64,000 nt of DNA from Ornithodoros turicata (Eukaryota > Arthropoda > Arachnida > Ixodida > Argasidae). This document shows, one piece after another, positions 23,501-34,200 of this stretch; position 1 is the first letter of the stretch; every line of letters starts with the position of its first letter. A model generated the notes under the pieces. That model had not been told where the DNA came from and searched no databases. It saw only the letters and a program-made list of their open reading frames with translations. The stretch lies in assembly GCF_037126465.1 (NCBI RefSeq), contig NC_088201.1, positions 26,582,550 through 26,646,549 of the forward strand, read 5' to 3'. The position numbers were made by a program, and so were the translations under genes.

Positions 23501-25642
23501 TTTCTTTCCCTCTCTTCCACACAGTTTTTTTTGGCCCATCATCTATTTCAGTGTGTTGTTGGTGTTATGAGCAGACAATGGATCTTCGTGTTTTCCATGC
23601 GTTTTCCTGGGTATGTCCAGCTTCCAATAAACCACATTTCATTTGCATATTTTGAGAACTACAATTTTGGGACTACATGCAATAGGAAGAAATTAAAAAT
23701 GCATGAAAATGCATATTTTGCAGGCTAGTGCATATTTGGATTTCTGTTGCACGTTTTTGAATATTGCATATTTTGACTGGCAAGACGTGCCAACAAATTA
23801 CAATAAAGTCTGGCCTGTTGGCACGGCAGTGCATCTGAGGCTCAGAACATTGCGACAGGCAGACAGGGATGACGAAAGAGGACAGTAACGACACAGGGAG
23901 ACAGGGCAGACTGGACTAGCTTCAATGCAAGTTGTGCCGTATTTGTCTGGAGGTAACTCTACGAATCCTGATCTGTTCCTCTCAAATCTATTGGATGCAC
24001 ATGAGATTGGAGGATTGACCTATGCTTCACAATGGCAAGTGTATGCTCAATGAACCCAGACACAAATGTAAGTGAGAAAAGCCTGAGGTCAAAAATTCTG
24101 AAGCTATAGCTTTATAATTTACTTTTAAAGAGCTTTAGAAGGCATAGTATACTATGCTTCAGAAGTGGTGACCAGTGACAAAGTGTACAGGACGAATGGT
24201 AAGATTGTGTTGTGCATGGATTGTGATGAACATTCCCATTTCTTCAGAACTCAGGTACCGCTTGAATCTTTGCTCGCGAAAACCTGCTCAAACCTTTGGA
24301 TGGAGTGTCGTCCATTGAACAGCATTTGGCAGCTACTGCAATAACGCTTGGAGTAGATCTGAACAAGAAATAACTGACCACCAAACTGAGCACAGTCCCT
24401 CCGAGACACCCTGGATTTCCAGATGTTCAAAAAAAATTGTGCAGTGTTCAAATGTGAGCCTGATCAACACCACCTAGAAGAAATATCCTCTCCAATATCC
24501 CCCCGCGATACGTCAGCCTACACGGATGCTTTCTGTCCAATGAAGCGCGTGTCGTCTGCTTTGCCGGGACAGCACTTTCGTGTAATTGGCCAACACCCAT
24601 CCGAGTAGGATGATGTCACGCAGAGCTACGCTGTCCTTCTATCCAGGTGGTGTTGGCCTGCTGCTTTACTGCCTTAGCAGATGTTACCGAAATGGCTCCC
24701 ACATTTCAAGTATGCTCTTGTGTGCAACAGTGTGTGATATTGAGCTCAATTGCTCAGCTTGCAAGCTAACAGACAAACCTCAGAGCTTCAGCCATGAGAA
24801 CTTGGAGCACTGATTGGAGCACTATATGACAGTGTACCGCCACCAGAACCACAAGTAGGGAATGACAATGTGTTTCTTTCCATCCTCTAGTCATTTCGTG
24901 TTAGCATTGAGGGGCTAGTAGCCTGTGGACAAGTCACAGTAAGTAAAAGTAAATGTGTTCCAAAGTTGATGCATATTTCACAGACATTCGTGCAAAAAAA
25001 TCCGGGGTCTGGTTATGAGCAGTAAGCTCGATTTGGAACATATGCACCAGAAAGAACCACGATCTCTGCTATTAGAGAATGGTATATTCATCGATATGTA
25101 CAGAATACGCAGAAAAATACGGTTTCTGTGTCCTGCATTAATATTTCGAACGCGGAAACTCTATCAACACAGCTTGTGCATTCTTTTGCTTTTAGCAAAA
25201 AAATGCGGAATAGATACCGCAGATACAGGATATATGTCGCTTGGGGTGAGCGAATTTCAAGCGAAATCAACAGAAAGTCAAGGCCCCATGTTAGCAACAC
25301 AGATTTTTGATCAGTTATCTCTTTCAGCACAAATTCTGAAGGAGGCTGTCAGTGAAAGATGAAAGTCACTGAAAAGGTTAGCCAGCTGTAGGAGTCGAAC
25401 CCACATCTTCTGGATTGCCGGTCCAGGGCTCTACCAATTGAGCTAAACAGTAGCAGTAAAACAATAGTTCAGTAGTTCAATAGTTCAACAATTCAGTAAA
25501 ACAATCTAGCATATTGTAAAATTCCTCGCTTCCGAACCATGCGTGTTACTTCAGCAACTCATGGGTTCAGTAATCGAACATTTTACCTTTCTGTAAGATC
25601 CTGCTGCACACTATAGAACTTTTCTCTCAAGTTTTCCAGCAT
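14563..25642 (-). CDS. DTNBP1: Dysbindin (BLOC-1 subunit)
   Basis: Exons, 5' to 3' on the minus strand: 25642-25587, 21165-21127, 20977-20915, 20840-20780, 20697-20565, 19639-19484, 17742-17602, then 17302-17165 spliced to 14669-14563. Every junction has AG/GT borders and all phases agree. The product is 297 residues (human isoform about 351). The N-terminus MLENLREKFYSVQQDL matches human dysbindin. The middle is a long coiled coil (residues ~118-216, e.g. LEGLFEEVELHLVGLEDI). Then come QAALEEIDLEGDEQAQAALN, equivalent to the conserved acidic segment after the coiled coil, and a Ser/Asp-rich tail. Dysbindin is a cytosolic subunit of BLOC-1, which sorts cargo to lysosome-related organelles and acts at synapses. 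If exon 17302-17165 is read through instead of spliced, the protein ends at 17115 (278 residues). The first intron is 4.4 kb. Confidence 0.93.
14670..17114. other. Dysbindin last intron; repeat debris
   Basis: On the spliced model this is the last intron. It holds degenerate interspersed repeats marked by phrases like TTAGGGCTTAACCCG and AAACCCGATTTTTACCCGG (15900-15985, also 16135-16235), which resemble sequence at 19235-19355. The frame at 15446-15715 (plus) is hydrophobic, but it lacks splice support and a recognisable family. Confidence 0.4.
17115..17302 (-). CDS. DTNBP1: Alternative last exon of dysbindin (read-through form)
   Basis: Exon 8 of dysbindin stays open past the donor at 17164 (GTAATA) for 16 more codons and stops at 17115. 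That gives a short hydrophobic tail (about SNKLLHVQTTGLGLDC) instead of the acidic tail encoded at 14669-14563. Both forms keep frame. The donor is not a strong consensus, so the read-through product may be common. Which one is used cannot be decided from sequence alone. Confidence 0.5.
18222..18832. mobile_element. Inverted-repeat element in a dysbindin intron
   Basis: Left arm (18222-18450) and right arm (18662-18832) are inverted copies of each other. For example, both carry AGGCAGACATCCTCTC, and both carry a CAGCATAGATGT string or its inverse. The left arm is about 70 bp longer because of inserted sequence that includes a GTCGTGAGACAACTGAG string. That string also starts the SINE-like repeat at 35797. 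There is no coding capacity. Family not identified. Confidence 0.55.
20179..20205. repeat. Near-perfect 27-bp palindrome
   Basis: GTTCCCTTGGGGG is followed by one base and then its exact inverse. The palindrome sits in dysbindin intron 5, in a GC-richer block (about 19860-20400) that differs in composition from the surrounding intron and may be an inserted sequence. Confidence 0.6.
21516..21640 (+). mobile_element. Ruka-like SINE, 3' part
   Basis: The stretch carries the 3' body of the SINE seen complete at 38330-38610: CTCCTTCCTGCTGTCCTCTC, then CTGTACGCCGCTCATAACC, then TTGCTTCGCAGCGCTAAC, and an A-tail at 21627-21637. The tRNA-like head is missing (5' truncation). It lies in dysbindin intron 1. 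Confidence 0.75.
21641..25351. other. Dysbindin intron 1, no second gene recognised
   Basis: I find no supported exon in this 3.7 kb. Repeated phrases such as TTTTTCCATGACAAA occur at 22488, 23134 and 23183 and suggest an old interspersed repeat. Frames such as 22661-22969 (minus) and 25015-25362 (plus) have no domain similarity that I know. Confidence 0.4.
25353..25456 (-). mobile_element. tRNA-derived SINE with tRNA-Ala-like head
   Basis: On the minus strand, 25456-25384 folds as a tRNA-like body. There is a D-arm GCTCAATTGGTAGAGC, an anticodon arm CTGGA/TCCAG with loop CCGGCAA (anticodon GGC if read as a tRNA), and a T-arm GTGGG/CCTAC with loop TTCGACT. The acceptor strands do not pair and position 33 is C instead of U, so it is not a working tRNA. 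It continues into CCTTTTCAGTGACTTTCATC, a tail shared with 3321-3346. This is a SINE or tRNA pseudogene repeat. Confidence 0.6.
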
Positions 25643-25834
25643 TTTTAGGTAATCTGTCAGGGAATGCGTTCAGAAACTCCTCCGCATGTCTTCCGCAATC
25701 AGGTGGCAGCAGCGTCGGATTGATTTGGATTTTTACAGACGTGTGCCGCTGATGGTAATGGCGATGACATTTCTCACATCCACGACCTCACATCGTCCCA
25801 CGGAGTACCCTTACCTAAATAATAATAATAATAT

Positions 25835-25955
25835 TATTTTTTTTAATTCCGTGTTAGCGCCGCGAAGCAACTGTGGTTATGAACGGCGTACAGACGTGGA
25901 TAGATAGAGGGAGGACAGCAGGAAGGAGTGGGGGACAGGGGGGTTAGCATGCGTC
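25835..25955 (-). mobile_element. Ruka-like SINE, 3' part, reverse
   Basis: Read on the minus strand, it has CTCCTTCCTGCTGTCCTCCC, then CTGTACGCCGTTCATAACC and TTGCTTCGCGGCGCTAACAC, and ends in an A-rich tail next to an AATAATAATAAT tract. The 5' head is missing. It lies in the 1.2-kb space between the divergent start codons of dysbindin and the secreted-protein gene. Confidence 0.75.
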
Positions 25956-25988
25956 CTAACGAGTAGTGATGTGAATGATAGTAGAGAG

Positions 25989-26125
25989 TTTTAGTACATC
26001 GTACGCTATCGCCTTTGCGTACGGAAGGGATTTTGCGCGAAGCTCTCTTTCTGTTATGGGTGTGCGCAGAACCATCAATGTTATCCCTTTCGTATGCTAA
26101 AGGTGATAGCGTACGATGCACTAAA
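25989..26125. mobile_element. Short palindromic MITE
   Basis: The left arm TTTAGTACATCGTACGCTAT and the right arm ATAGCGTACGATGCACTAAA are inverted copies with about 40-bp arms and a ~55-bp centre. Part of the terminus (TTTAGTGCATCGTA) is repeated immediately after the right end. Non-coding. Confidence 0.65.
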
Positions 26126-26349
26126 TTTAGTGCATCGTATACGGAAAGGATGCGAAGATATCTTCCGTACTTAGAAAAGAACGTTACTCGTAGTAGCTAA
26201 ATCCATACTAGAGGACATGCATCAAATCCCGTAAAATTTTGCCTTGTAAGAGAGAATACCAGACGCTCTGTCCAATCTCCATGCATGCATGAAAGGGGTT
26301 TGAGCTTCAAGGTCACTTGTGAAAATTGCGCATCGTCATACTATTGTGA

Positions 26350-26575
26350 AACCAGCTCCCGTGGCATAGTGGTTAGAATGATCGCTTTCCACGCCGAGAC
26401 TGGAACGTGATGCAGGTTCTAAGGTTTTCCTTGGATTTTTCTGCAGACTTTGCAGACAAATGTCGGCACAGTTCCCCCTGAAGCCGCACACTCCACTCCT
26501 TCCTGCTATTCTCTTTCCGTCTGTCCATAGCCACGAGTTGCCTCGCGGAGCTAACACGGACCTAAAAAATATATA
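26350..26575 (+). mobile_element. Ruka-like SINE, near full length
   Basis: The tRNA-like head carries an A-box-like GTGGCATAGTGGTTAG and a degraded B-box region (GATGCAGGTTCTAAGG). The body follows with CAGACAAATGTCGGCACAG and then the GCCTCGCGGAGCTAACACGG tail. It is shorter than the copy at 38330 because of a deletion in the CTGTCC/ACGCCGCTC part. Inserted just upstream of the secreted-protein gene. Confidence 0.75.
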
Positions 26576-26877
26576 TACGTAAGTCTCCAATTTCAATTGT
26601 TCCTAAAGTATCGTTTGCGCTATCAAGAAAATCTGCTGGTCACCAGGCGGATTTCCGCGTGCCGTTTTCCCCTTTGAAAAGATTCATGTCTCTGCATGAT
26701 CGTGTACTGTGTACCACGAGGACAATCACGTTACGATACAATTACATCAGAAATGTAAGCAGCTGAAGGCAATTGGGACGCAATTACAACCTGAACAAAC
26801 AGAGGTCTACATTAATGCACAAAACGTAATGGGTCAGCTTTCATGCAGCTTCAAAAGTAGAAAGACAGCAGAACGTA

Positions 26878-29800
26878 ATGCGTCTCACACAGCTGGTCCT
26901 GGTGGCCACAGCGACTATTGTCGTCTACGCCGATGAACGAGCGGTTAAGAAATGGTACCGCTTCTGTGGTAAGTATTCTCTTATTTCCACGTTCATATTA
27001 ATTACTACTGTAGTCATTGATAAGAATGATAACATATAGATCTGGCGCCTATATTTCAGACTGAGGCTGTTCTTCTTCGACTTGTTTCCTAGCAGAAGAG
27101 CAGTCTCTGTATCTCTGAGCTACAGTAGCAATGGATCGCCGGATATTCCTTGTTTTTAACTTGTAGTCATTGACGTTAGAGAGCTAACTTAGATTGTGAT
27201 CCTCCGTAAGACTCACTTATGGGGGCGTGTAGAAAGATGGCACAACAACTGTGAGAGGAAGCTCCGAGAAAATATACTTTGAGCCCAAGGCAGACACAGC
27301 TCATGAGACTCCAACGTGTCAACATGGGTACCGTCGTTGCTGTGGGTGTTGAAATGCAGTATACGATCGATCTTTATGCTGAAGTTCTTTACGTGTAACT
27401 TCTCCTGGTATAAACTTTTATTTTTGTACGTGCCTGTATTCCTGAACGATCTCGAGTCAAATATCGTGGTGACAGAAAACTCCATAAAATAGTGACCGGA
27501 AACTTCTCCGTAAAATTTCCGGAATCTATTCATAGTTCGCAATTTGAAGCCGAGTAGTCCTCTACGTTATCCGAATAACCGTTCACAGCCCCCCCCCCCC
27601 CCCCCCGCTTCGTCCGCAAGATGATACCAAAGAATAAAATGAAGTCACTCGTAAGTATGTGTAGAATTCGAACACCGTAAATGTCTTCGTAAGTTGGTTC
27701 GCAACCGTTGTTAACACAACATGTCGGGGAACACAGACGGAAAAATGCGGAGCGACCTCAGTATTCCGAACATGGTTGCCGGACAAGGGGCTATGTCGCG
27801 GCATTGCCACGTTGTAGTAGCCCAGTGGTTTACCCAGGATTTCGTCCTTGGGGGAGGTGATGGGTTCTGCAAGGGGGTGTATTTACATGCTTTTTACTCA
27901 ATATTACGCAATCTCGCAAAGTTTTCGGGGGGTCTCCTCCAGATTTTGGGGGGTGTTAGAGGGGTGTAGAGGGGGGGGGGGGTCTGGATAAATCACTGGT
28001 AGTAGCTGAGGTGAATGAAACGCAGATGGCGTATTTCGGATAAAGAAAGGTGATTGACGAAAAGGCAGCAGCAGCAGGAGCCTCTCACTGGAAATCAGAG
28101 GGTGTTGGTTAGAGTCTCACTCTGGCGCTTTTCCGCCACCCAGACAGTGTCATTGATGACCAAGTGACCAGCATGTCCTTTTTCAGAGATGAGCTTTGAG
28201 ATGAAAAGGCACGCTTTTGAGTGTGCCAGAGACATACTCGTTCAGCGTGTGAGTTTGACACCTTTTATACAGCTTCAGAAATGCGTGCTCAGCTTGTGGT
28301 AATAAAGATGTGTCCCGTTATCTAGGTCGTGGATTTCTTGCACCGAAGAGGAAAACGCATCTTCAAGGACAGGGACCCGGTCGTAGTGATGAATGAATGG
28401 TGTGACCACTCCCCACAAGTTATGAACAACTTTGTAGGTGATATCTGCAACGAATCATTACAGCGTTCTTTCCAGTGTGATTTAAACCACTCTCGTCTTT
28501 CGTAGGAGCAATTAACGGTTCTGCAAGTTAGGGTAAGCAGGAATACATATTAGCATAAGTATTAACATAGGCAGGACACGGTAGCATTGCAACCGTATAG
28601 GGTTGTCAAAGTTAAATGAAGGCCACGATAGTTGAGTTGATCAAATCGCTGTCCCGGGGAAAGGAGTTTGGGTTCCCATATATGAAGAGAGATATTGCAA
28701 TTTTAGCCAGTTTTGCGCATTTTAAATGTTGTAGAGCGTACAAGTCTCAAGTCCGTGTCACGTCACAGGCTAAAAATATTTTGCCGGAAGTGCGTACGCA
28801 GTGGTTGTCCGGGGGAACCGGCCCTTATTCCAGGTCCATTATGTAAAAGCCTGAGTCTGGGCACACAGAGGGACGACACGAACACACGACTCAAACCAGC
28901 AAAGTTTACTCTGCTGGTAAAGTAAACTTTGCTGGTTTGAGTCGTGAGTTCGTGTCGTCCCTCTATGCGCGCAGACTCAGGCTTTTACATTATGGATTTC
29001 ATCCACCAGCTGGCCTGCATATACGCCATCTTGTCAGTTGCCTTATTCCAGATGTTCCTTTTTGTAGCAGAGAGAACGGCGAGAAAGCAGGTGAGCTGGT
29101 AGGACTGGGTTTCCATATTTAAAACCCCGAGATTGAGGGGTCTTTTTTCTGTAGTCAGTGCAATCAGAAACTCGTCACACCGTTAAATTGCCTGCAGGTT
29201 TGTCCCTGAAGTAATCCTTTTGAGATAATCAGGAGGTTCGGGAAGATGGCTTTTAAAGGGACGGTCGGCGTCCGGAAAGCTATCGATGAAACCGATACCA
29301 CTATGTTCGACATCGGCCGACAATTTACTTGGCTTTTTTTTTCGTCGGAAAAGTGCTTAGATATTAATTAAACGAATTTTAAAGATCAGCGCTGCTTCTG
29401 CGTGCAGCTGCAGAGCGAGGCTCCGGCGGCGTGACGTCACTCCATAACAGGAGGAGTCAGAGGGCGGCGTTCGGAGGAGAAAGGCGCCGTCCAGACGCTC
29501 GCGCGGCCGCGGCATGTCTTTTCTCAAGGCCTTGCTCTGATTGGTGGTGTAGGGAATGACGTCTTCTCGTTTTTCCAGAGAGGAAATTCTGGCCGACTCT
29601 CAACATCCGACGTGTGCTCTCGTCACGTATTCCGTGGAATAACAGTCAAATTACGCCACTATTACGCGTGGGATTTTTGATACCGCGGTCAGTGGTCCGC
29701 GAGGTATAAAATGACAGCATGATTTCGAAATCGACTAAAACTGATGCGACCGTCCCTTTAACACCGCCATACTCCGACGTAATACGCTCGACGATATACC

Positions 29801-30690
29801 GAAATTTGACCTTCCATTCCCTCGTGCGCCTTATACTAGACACGTCGCACACGTGGTGGCTCCTCTCACAGAACTTTTTTTTATTCGGTGTTAGTGCCGC
29901 CGAGCAACTGTAGCCTTGAGCGGCGTACATACATGGAAAGACGGAGAGAGTATAGCAGGAAGAATGGTGGGAGACGGGGAGGGGGGTTTAGTATGCATCC
30001 TGGGCAGACTTCAAGGGGAACAGTGCCGACATTCGTCAGGAAAGTCTGCCGGCAAACCCAGGGCAAACCTCAGACAGCACAGCCGGTGGTAGGATTCTAA
30101 CCCACCTCCTCCCAGTCTTCAGCACGACCTTGGAGACACCACCAACGAGCGTATGCTTTTATCCACTCCATGCCGTTGGTCTCTTCCAGAACTAAGCTTT
30201 GACAAGTCACAGAGTAGCTGCCATTGTATATATAGATGCTATAAGTGGCGCCAGATCACCTACCTCATACAGGGAGTATTGCACTCTGATGCCACATGAT
30301 AAACCCAGGAACCTGCTGGACAGACCTTAATCAAGCTTGATTTTTGCTTCATATAGGATACACTGGCCGCTCCACAGTTTTTGGCTCCCCCCCTGTCCCC
30401 TACGTCTTCCTGCTGTCCTCTCTCCATCTGTCCACGTCTGTACGCCGCCCATAGCCACAGTTGCTTCGAGGCGCTAACACTGAATAAACACAAAAATGAA
30501 TAAAAGTTTTTGGCTGCTTCAGACATTTTAACGGCTGTCGTTTTTTCATTCGTCACAGGAAGAAGATAAACCGATGACCAACTATACTATGATCCTGTGC
30601 ATGACGGCGACCAATTACGTCATAGCGAGCCTACCATCACAAGACGCCCCTTCGTCGTCTTGTAACAGCACATCAGAGACTGCTACATAA
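26878..30690 (+). CDS. Small secreted cysteine-containing protein, unrecognised family
   Basis: Six exons: 26878-26968, 28187-28248, 28326-28433, 28506-28532, 29052-29090 and 30559-30690. All have AG/GT borders and fitting phases, giving 152 residues. MRLTQLVLVATATIVVYA is a clear signal peptide with likely cleavage before DER. The mature chain is helical and basic, with Cys at 30, 43, 77, 123 and 144 (FCE, ECA, EWCDH, MILCM, SSCNS). There are N-glycosylation sequons NYT (117) and NST (145), and a Ser/Thr-rich tail. Exons 4 (27 bp) and 5 (39 bp) are tiny. Exon 5 is less certain because it sits just after a palindromic repeat. AATAAA lies 29 bp after the stop. I do not recognise the family. 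Many tick haemolymph and salivary proteins have this general shape, but no function is assigned. The gene is divergent from dysbindin. Confidence 0.7.
27822..27998. mobile_element. hAT-type MITE in an intron of the secreted-protein gene
   Basis: The termini CCAGTGGTTTACCCAGGA and TCTGGATAAATCACTG are imperfect inverted repeats. A perfect 8-bp duplication GTAGTAGC lies at 27814-27821 and 27999-28006. The interior is G-rich, with a run of about 12 G at 27971-27982. Non-coding. Confidence 0.75.
28835..28994. repeat. Long hairpin, 76-bp arms with a 10-bp loop
   Basis: The arms 28835-28910 and 28921-28994 are inverted copies with few mismatches. Both carry GGGACGACACGAAC/GTTCGTGTCGTCCC and AAAGTTTACT/AGTAAACTTT. 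The sequence then runs on into CATCCACCAGCTGGCCTGCA. That continuation, without the inverted copy, is also found at about 42995-43020, so the hairpin is one repeat end copied in inverse orientation onto itself. Confidence 0.75.
29257..29757. mobile_element. MITE with TTAA target sites (piggyBac-like termini)
   Basis: The left end AGGGACGGTCG and the right end CGACCGTCCCT are perfect 11-bp inverted repeats. TTAA lies on both sides (29253-29256 and 29758-29761), the target preference of piggyBac elements. The 501-bp interior is GC-rich in the middle and has no transposase. It lies in the last intron of the secreted-protein gene. Confidence 0.65.
29874..30125 (-). mobile_element. Ruka-like SINE, reverse orientation
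   Basis: On the minus strand, the head carries GTGGGTTAGAATCCTACC (diverged B-box region), then CCGGCTGTGCTGTCTGAGG, CAGACTTTCCTGACGAATGT and GTGCCGGCACT-type sequence. The 3' body ends GGCGGCACTAACACCGAAT with an A-rich tail at 29874. The head's upstream end is diverged. It is in the last intron of the secreted-protein gene. Confidence 0.7.
30386..30505 (+). mobile_element. Ruka-like SINE, 3' part
   Basis: Body sequence CTTCCTGCTGTCCTCTCTCC, CTGTACGCCGCCCATAGCC and TTGCTTCGAGGCGCTAACAC, with an A-rich tail. It is 5'-truncated and ends only about 50 bp before the last exon of the secreted-protein gene. Confidence 0.75.
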
Positions 30691-30718
30691 CATGACACAA
30701 CCGTTATGATGGAAGCAA

Positions 30719-30724
30719 AATAAA
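30719..30724 (+). terminator. Polyadenylation signal AATAAA
   Basis: Canonical AATAAA 29 bp downstream of the stop codon of the secreted-protein gene. It supports the placing of the last exon at 30559-30690. Confidence 0.6.
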
Positions 30725-31270
30725 CTATCGTTCATACTACTGCTGCCAGAAAAGAAGAGCAAGTCTTTCCGGCTAAATAAAGGGTATATATAGAAGAACA
30801 AAAGGTCTTCAAAAAAAAAAAAAATAGAAAAAAGAAAACTACGCTGGTGGGTAGCCTAAATGGCCCTAACTCTAGTTGGCTAAAGGGCCACTCGGCTAAT
30901 GTCATGAAATAAAAATTGAACTGGCCGCAAGAACGGCCTGTACCCGCACAAACATGACCTTCTGACTCGATATACAACAACAACACGTGGACACTGATAT
31001 TAACTCGAAGCTCGATTAGAGGCCCGAGATAAAAGAGATTGGAGGCTACGGTTTCTCAAAACAACAAAAAGACAAAAAGAGAAAGGAGGGAGATGTCGCA
31101 GCTATAGTGCACTTGAGTGATAGTGAGCGTGCGGAGAGACATCTCGCTCATTCGTTGCCCGGCCGTTTGCGCAATACTTCGCAAAATTTGCGAGACCTGC
31201 GTGAATCTTATTAGACCAGGAGTCTCGAAAAAGACTCGCACGTTTCTTCGCACCGTTACCAGGCAAGAAA

Positions 31271-34200
31271 ATGTCGTTCGATACTGAAAGTAAGATACTT
31301 CGTTCCGTATACCCAGTTGTACCAATCCCGAGGGAACTCACATACACGAAGCTTATGGTGAACGCCCTGCTCAAGCATGGAGACTCTGTGTGTCAGGTAA
31401 GCACTTTGTTAGTTTTTTAGACACTTCAGCAGGAATGTATTGCATTAGAACCTGCGTTTGATAGCACGTTATGAAAATTGTGCACAGAGGAAAGCTCAGG
31501 TGTAAGCAAACCATATACATCCCAGGTACATCCTGATGATATCGCAAATTGGATGTTAGGATATCTGTGGGAGCTTCGCAGTGAGCCCGTTTACGTAGAA
31601 AGTACATCCATGCGACTGCCGGATTCCTACTGTTTTCACATCCCAGAACCGTCGCATAGACATCTAATTTGGACATTTGGATGTTCCTGGGATATTTTAT
31701 AATGTATGCTGTTTTTGTGCTGAATCAATTTGAAATTTATAGTAATTGATTGCAATAGCAAATGAATGCTGCAAACACTAACTGAACAAAAAGGCATCTG
31801 CTTTTGGCAGCACACCCCACTTGGGGAGGGGTGCCCAGCGACCTTTCGGCCATAATCTAAGAAAATGCAGACCGCGCGTTATTAAATGTGTTTTTACCCT
31901 TAAATGAGCCGCAGGTTCCCTTTTTGTCCCCTCCACCGCATATGCGGATTTGAAGAGATAAAAGAGCGAGCATATACTGAAATACAAATTGTTGGAGTAC
32001 GTTCATGAAGTGTAGCGTCGCGTACCACGTTTGCAACGGTGACAACATCTTTGCAGTTAACTTGTGAGTTTGGAAACGACGTCAGCGTATGCCTGCGAAC
32101 GTTCCCGACACCCCATCCTGGCAAATATCGTGTTTTTAGCTCAAGCCACCGTCTAGAATGTGATTACTTGGTAAATAAAGTAGCAAACCCAAAAAATCCC
32201 CCCCCCCAAATTTTCCCCGTTTGCTTACGTCATGCCACTAAGGATCACGTGACCTAGATGTCTCCGAAAAATAACGCACGTTTGCTCCTTTCTTTTTACA
32301 TCTACCAGATGTCCCAGGGGTATAGAAAGTAAGACATTTTTCCAAGTCACATTGTGGAGATACAGGTAACATCGCATAGACGTGGCGGACGTATGCGACG
32401 TGTGCGACCTTTGTGAGACGTACCTGGGACATTTCTGGTTTACTGGGAACCTATTGGTCTACACTAGCTCCCATAAAGCTTTCGCTCCATGCGGTACAAC
32501 GTACTGGAAGTTGAACTGCGTAAGCTGCACACAGACACGCACACAGCCTTTTTCTGCACGCACACAGCCGTACAAATTGAAGCGCCCCCTTCCAAGTGCA
32601 AATTGCCGACTGCCAACCATCGGCCAGTGGTCGGTTTTTGGTCGGCGAGCGACTTAGTCGGCCACTGCACCTTGAACCAACGTTGGTCTGATGTCGCTCA
32701 CAGTGGTGGTTGGCGAACGACGTTTGGGCCGAGAACGTTGTGCGACGCGTTGCGGGCGTGGTATTGAGAGATTGGCATAATAAAGACGGACCAATGTCGG
32801 CTCTGCACTGCAAACAAACTCGAAAACAACGCAGCTGAAGAAAAGGCGCTTGGACGGTTGACAAAACGTCGGATGACAGGTGGCCAACGACTCTCTCGGC
32901 CGGCCAGCCAACGTTGGCGCAATGTTGCATAGTGATAGGCAGAGCGAGGTAGGGCAAGCCGTCGGCCAGGGGGCAGATCTATAGAAAGAAACGAGCTCGT
33001 CGGCCAAACACTTGCCAAGCAGGGCTAGGTTGGCCAGCCAAGCTCTTGCCAAGCTTGGTCCAATCTCGGTATGTTGCCCTGGGGAGAGGGAAACGCGGAA
33101 TGGTGTAGCACTGCGTAAGTTCGACTTTCGATTGGCCAAGTGATTGTCTCAAACCAAAAGCAGTAAGAAACTGAGATATTATCTTCATGGTGAGCTAATA
33201 CGACAATCGATAGACCTCTACCTGTTTGTAAACAAATGACGTCATAATGTTCGACAGCGCCACGAGTTTGGTAGAGTTGAACTACGTTCAAAGCTATAGT
33301 GGCGAACAAGGTCGCACCTGAAAGACACGGTGTTGAGGGGATTACGATGGTCCCTGAAAGGGACGCGACTTTCGGTCCTACTTTTCTTTAAGCGAACAAT
33401 TGCTCATTCGTGGAACCCAGCTTTCCCCTTCCGATCTGTTTTGGTTTCGGGCTGTCTACCAACGTCATGATGACGTTTGTCGGGTAGAGGTTTTGTTCCT
33501 CACTTCAGCGTTGTTTGTGTACACGTAGAATTAAACTTAGACACCTCACCGTTCATTTTGACTCACACGCGAACAGGACTCTCGAATTTGTGGAAGCTCG
33601 CGAGACAACCTATGTATAGTATCTGTTCTACCTCAGGAGTTTCTTTTCTTTGTGAGCTGTTTGATTCTAGTGGTCTCGGGCATATTGCGAGCTTTTATGA
33701 TTCTCCCCTACGCCGTTATACCCTAACGCCGCGAGACAACTGAGTATGAATACGAGCGACGCCACAGGACTGCTTTAGCCTAAGTTGGCACAATGCAGGC
33801 TGGTCAATGCTTGGCAACTTATTGGCCAGGATACAGGTCTGTATCAAGAAACAAGCTTTGTTGGCCGATGATGTACCAACCAAGGCCGGGTAGGCCAGCC
33901 TAGCTATTGCCAAGATTGGCCTACACTACTTTGTTGCTTGGGCATATACAGGGTGTTTCAGTTAAATCCCCGGGCTAAATAATTCGCGAACCGGCGCACC
34001 AATCGAATAACTTTCTTTTTACAAGTATCTGTCCAATACCGCCTACAAGATGCGCACCGCGTGAATGAGCGGGAGGCGCTCGTTATTTAAATAAAAATGC
34101 AAATGAGTTGCGTAAAAAAGCGTAACTTCTAAAGCAGGGCGCTGTCGGTATTAAAATGGGGACTACCCCTTTTGGACCTTCAGTGGACACCTTTCAGAGA

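Noticed and set aside
25384..25456. A functional tRNA-Ala gene
   Set aside because: The acceptor stem does not pair and position 33 is C. It shares a tail with another repeat copy, so it is treated as a SINE.
32451..33309. Several overlapping ORFs on both strands around 32.5-33.3 kb
   Set aside because: They fall in the GTTGGCC-rich repeat and have no domain.
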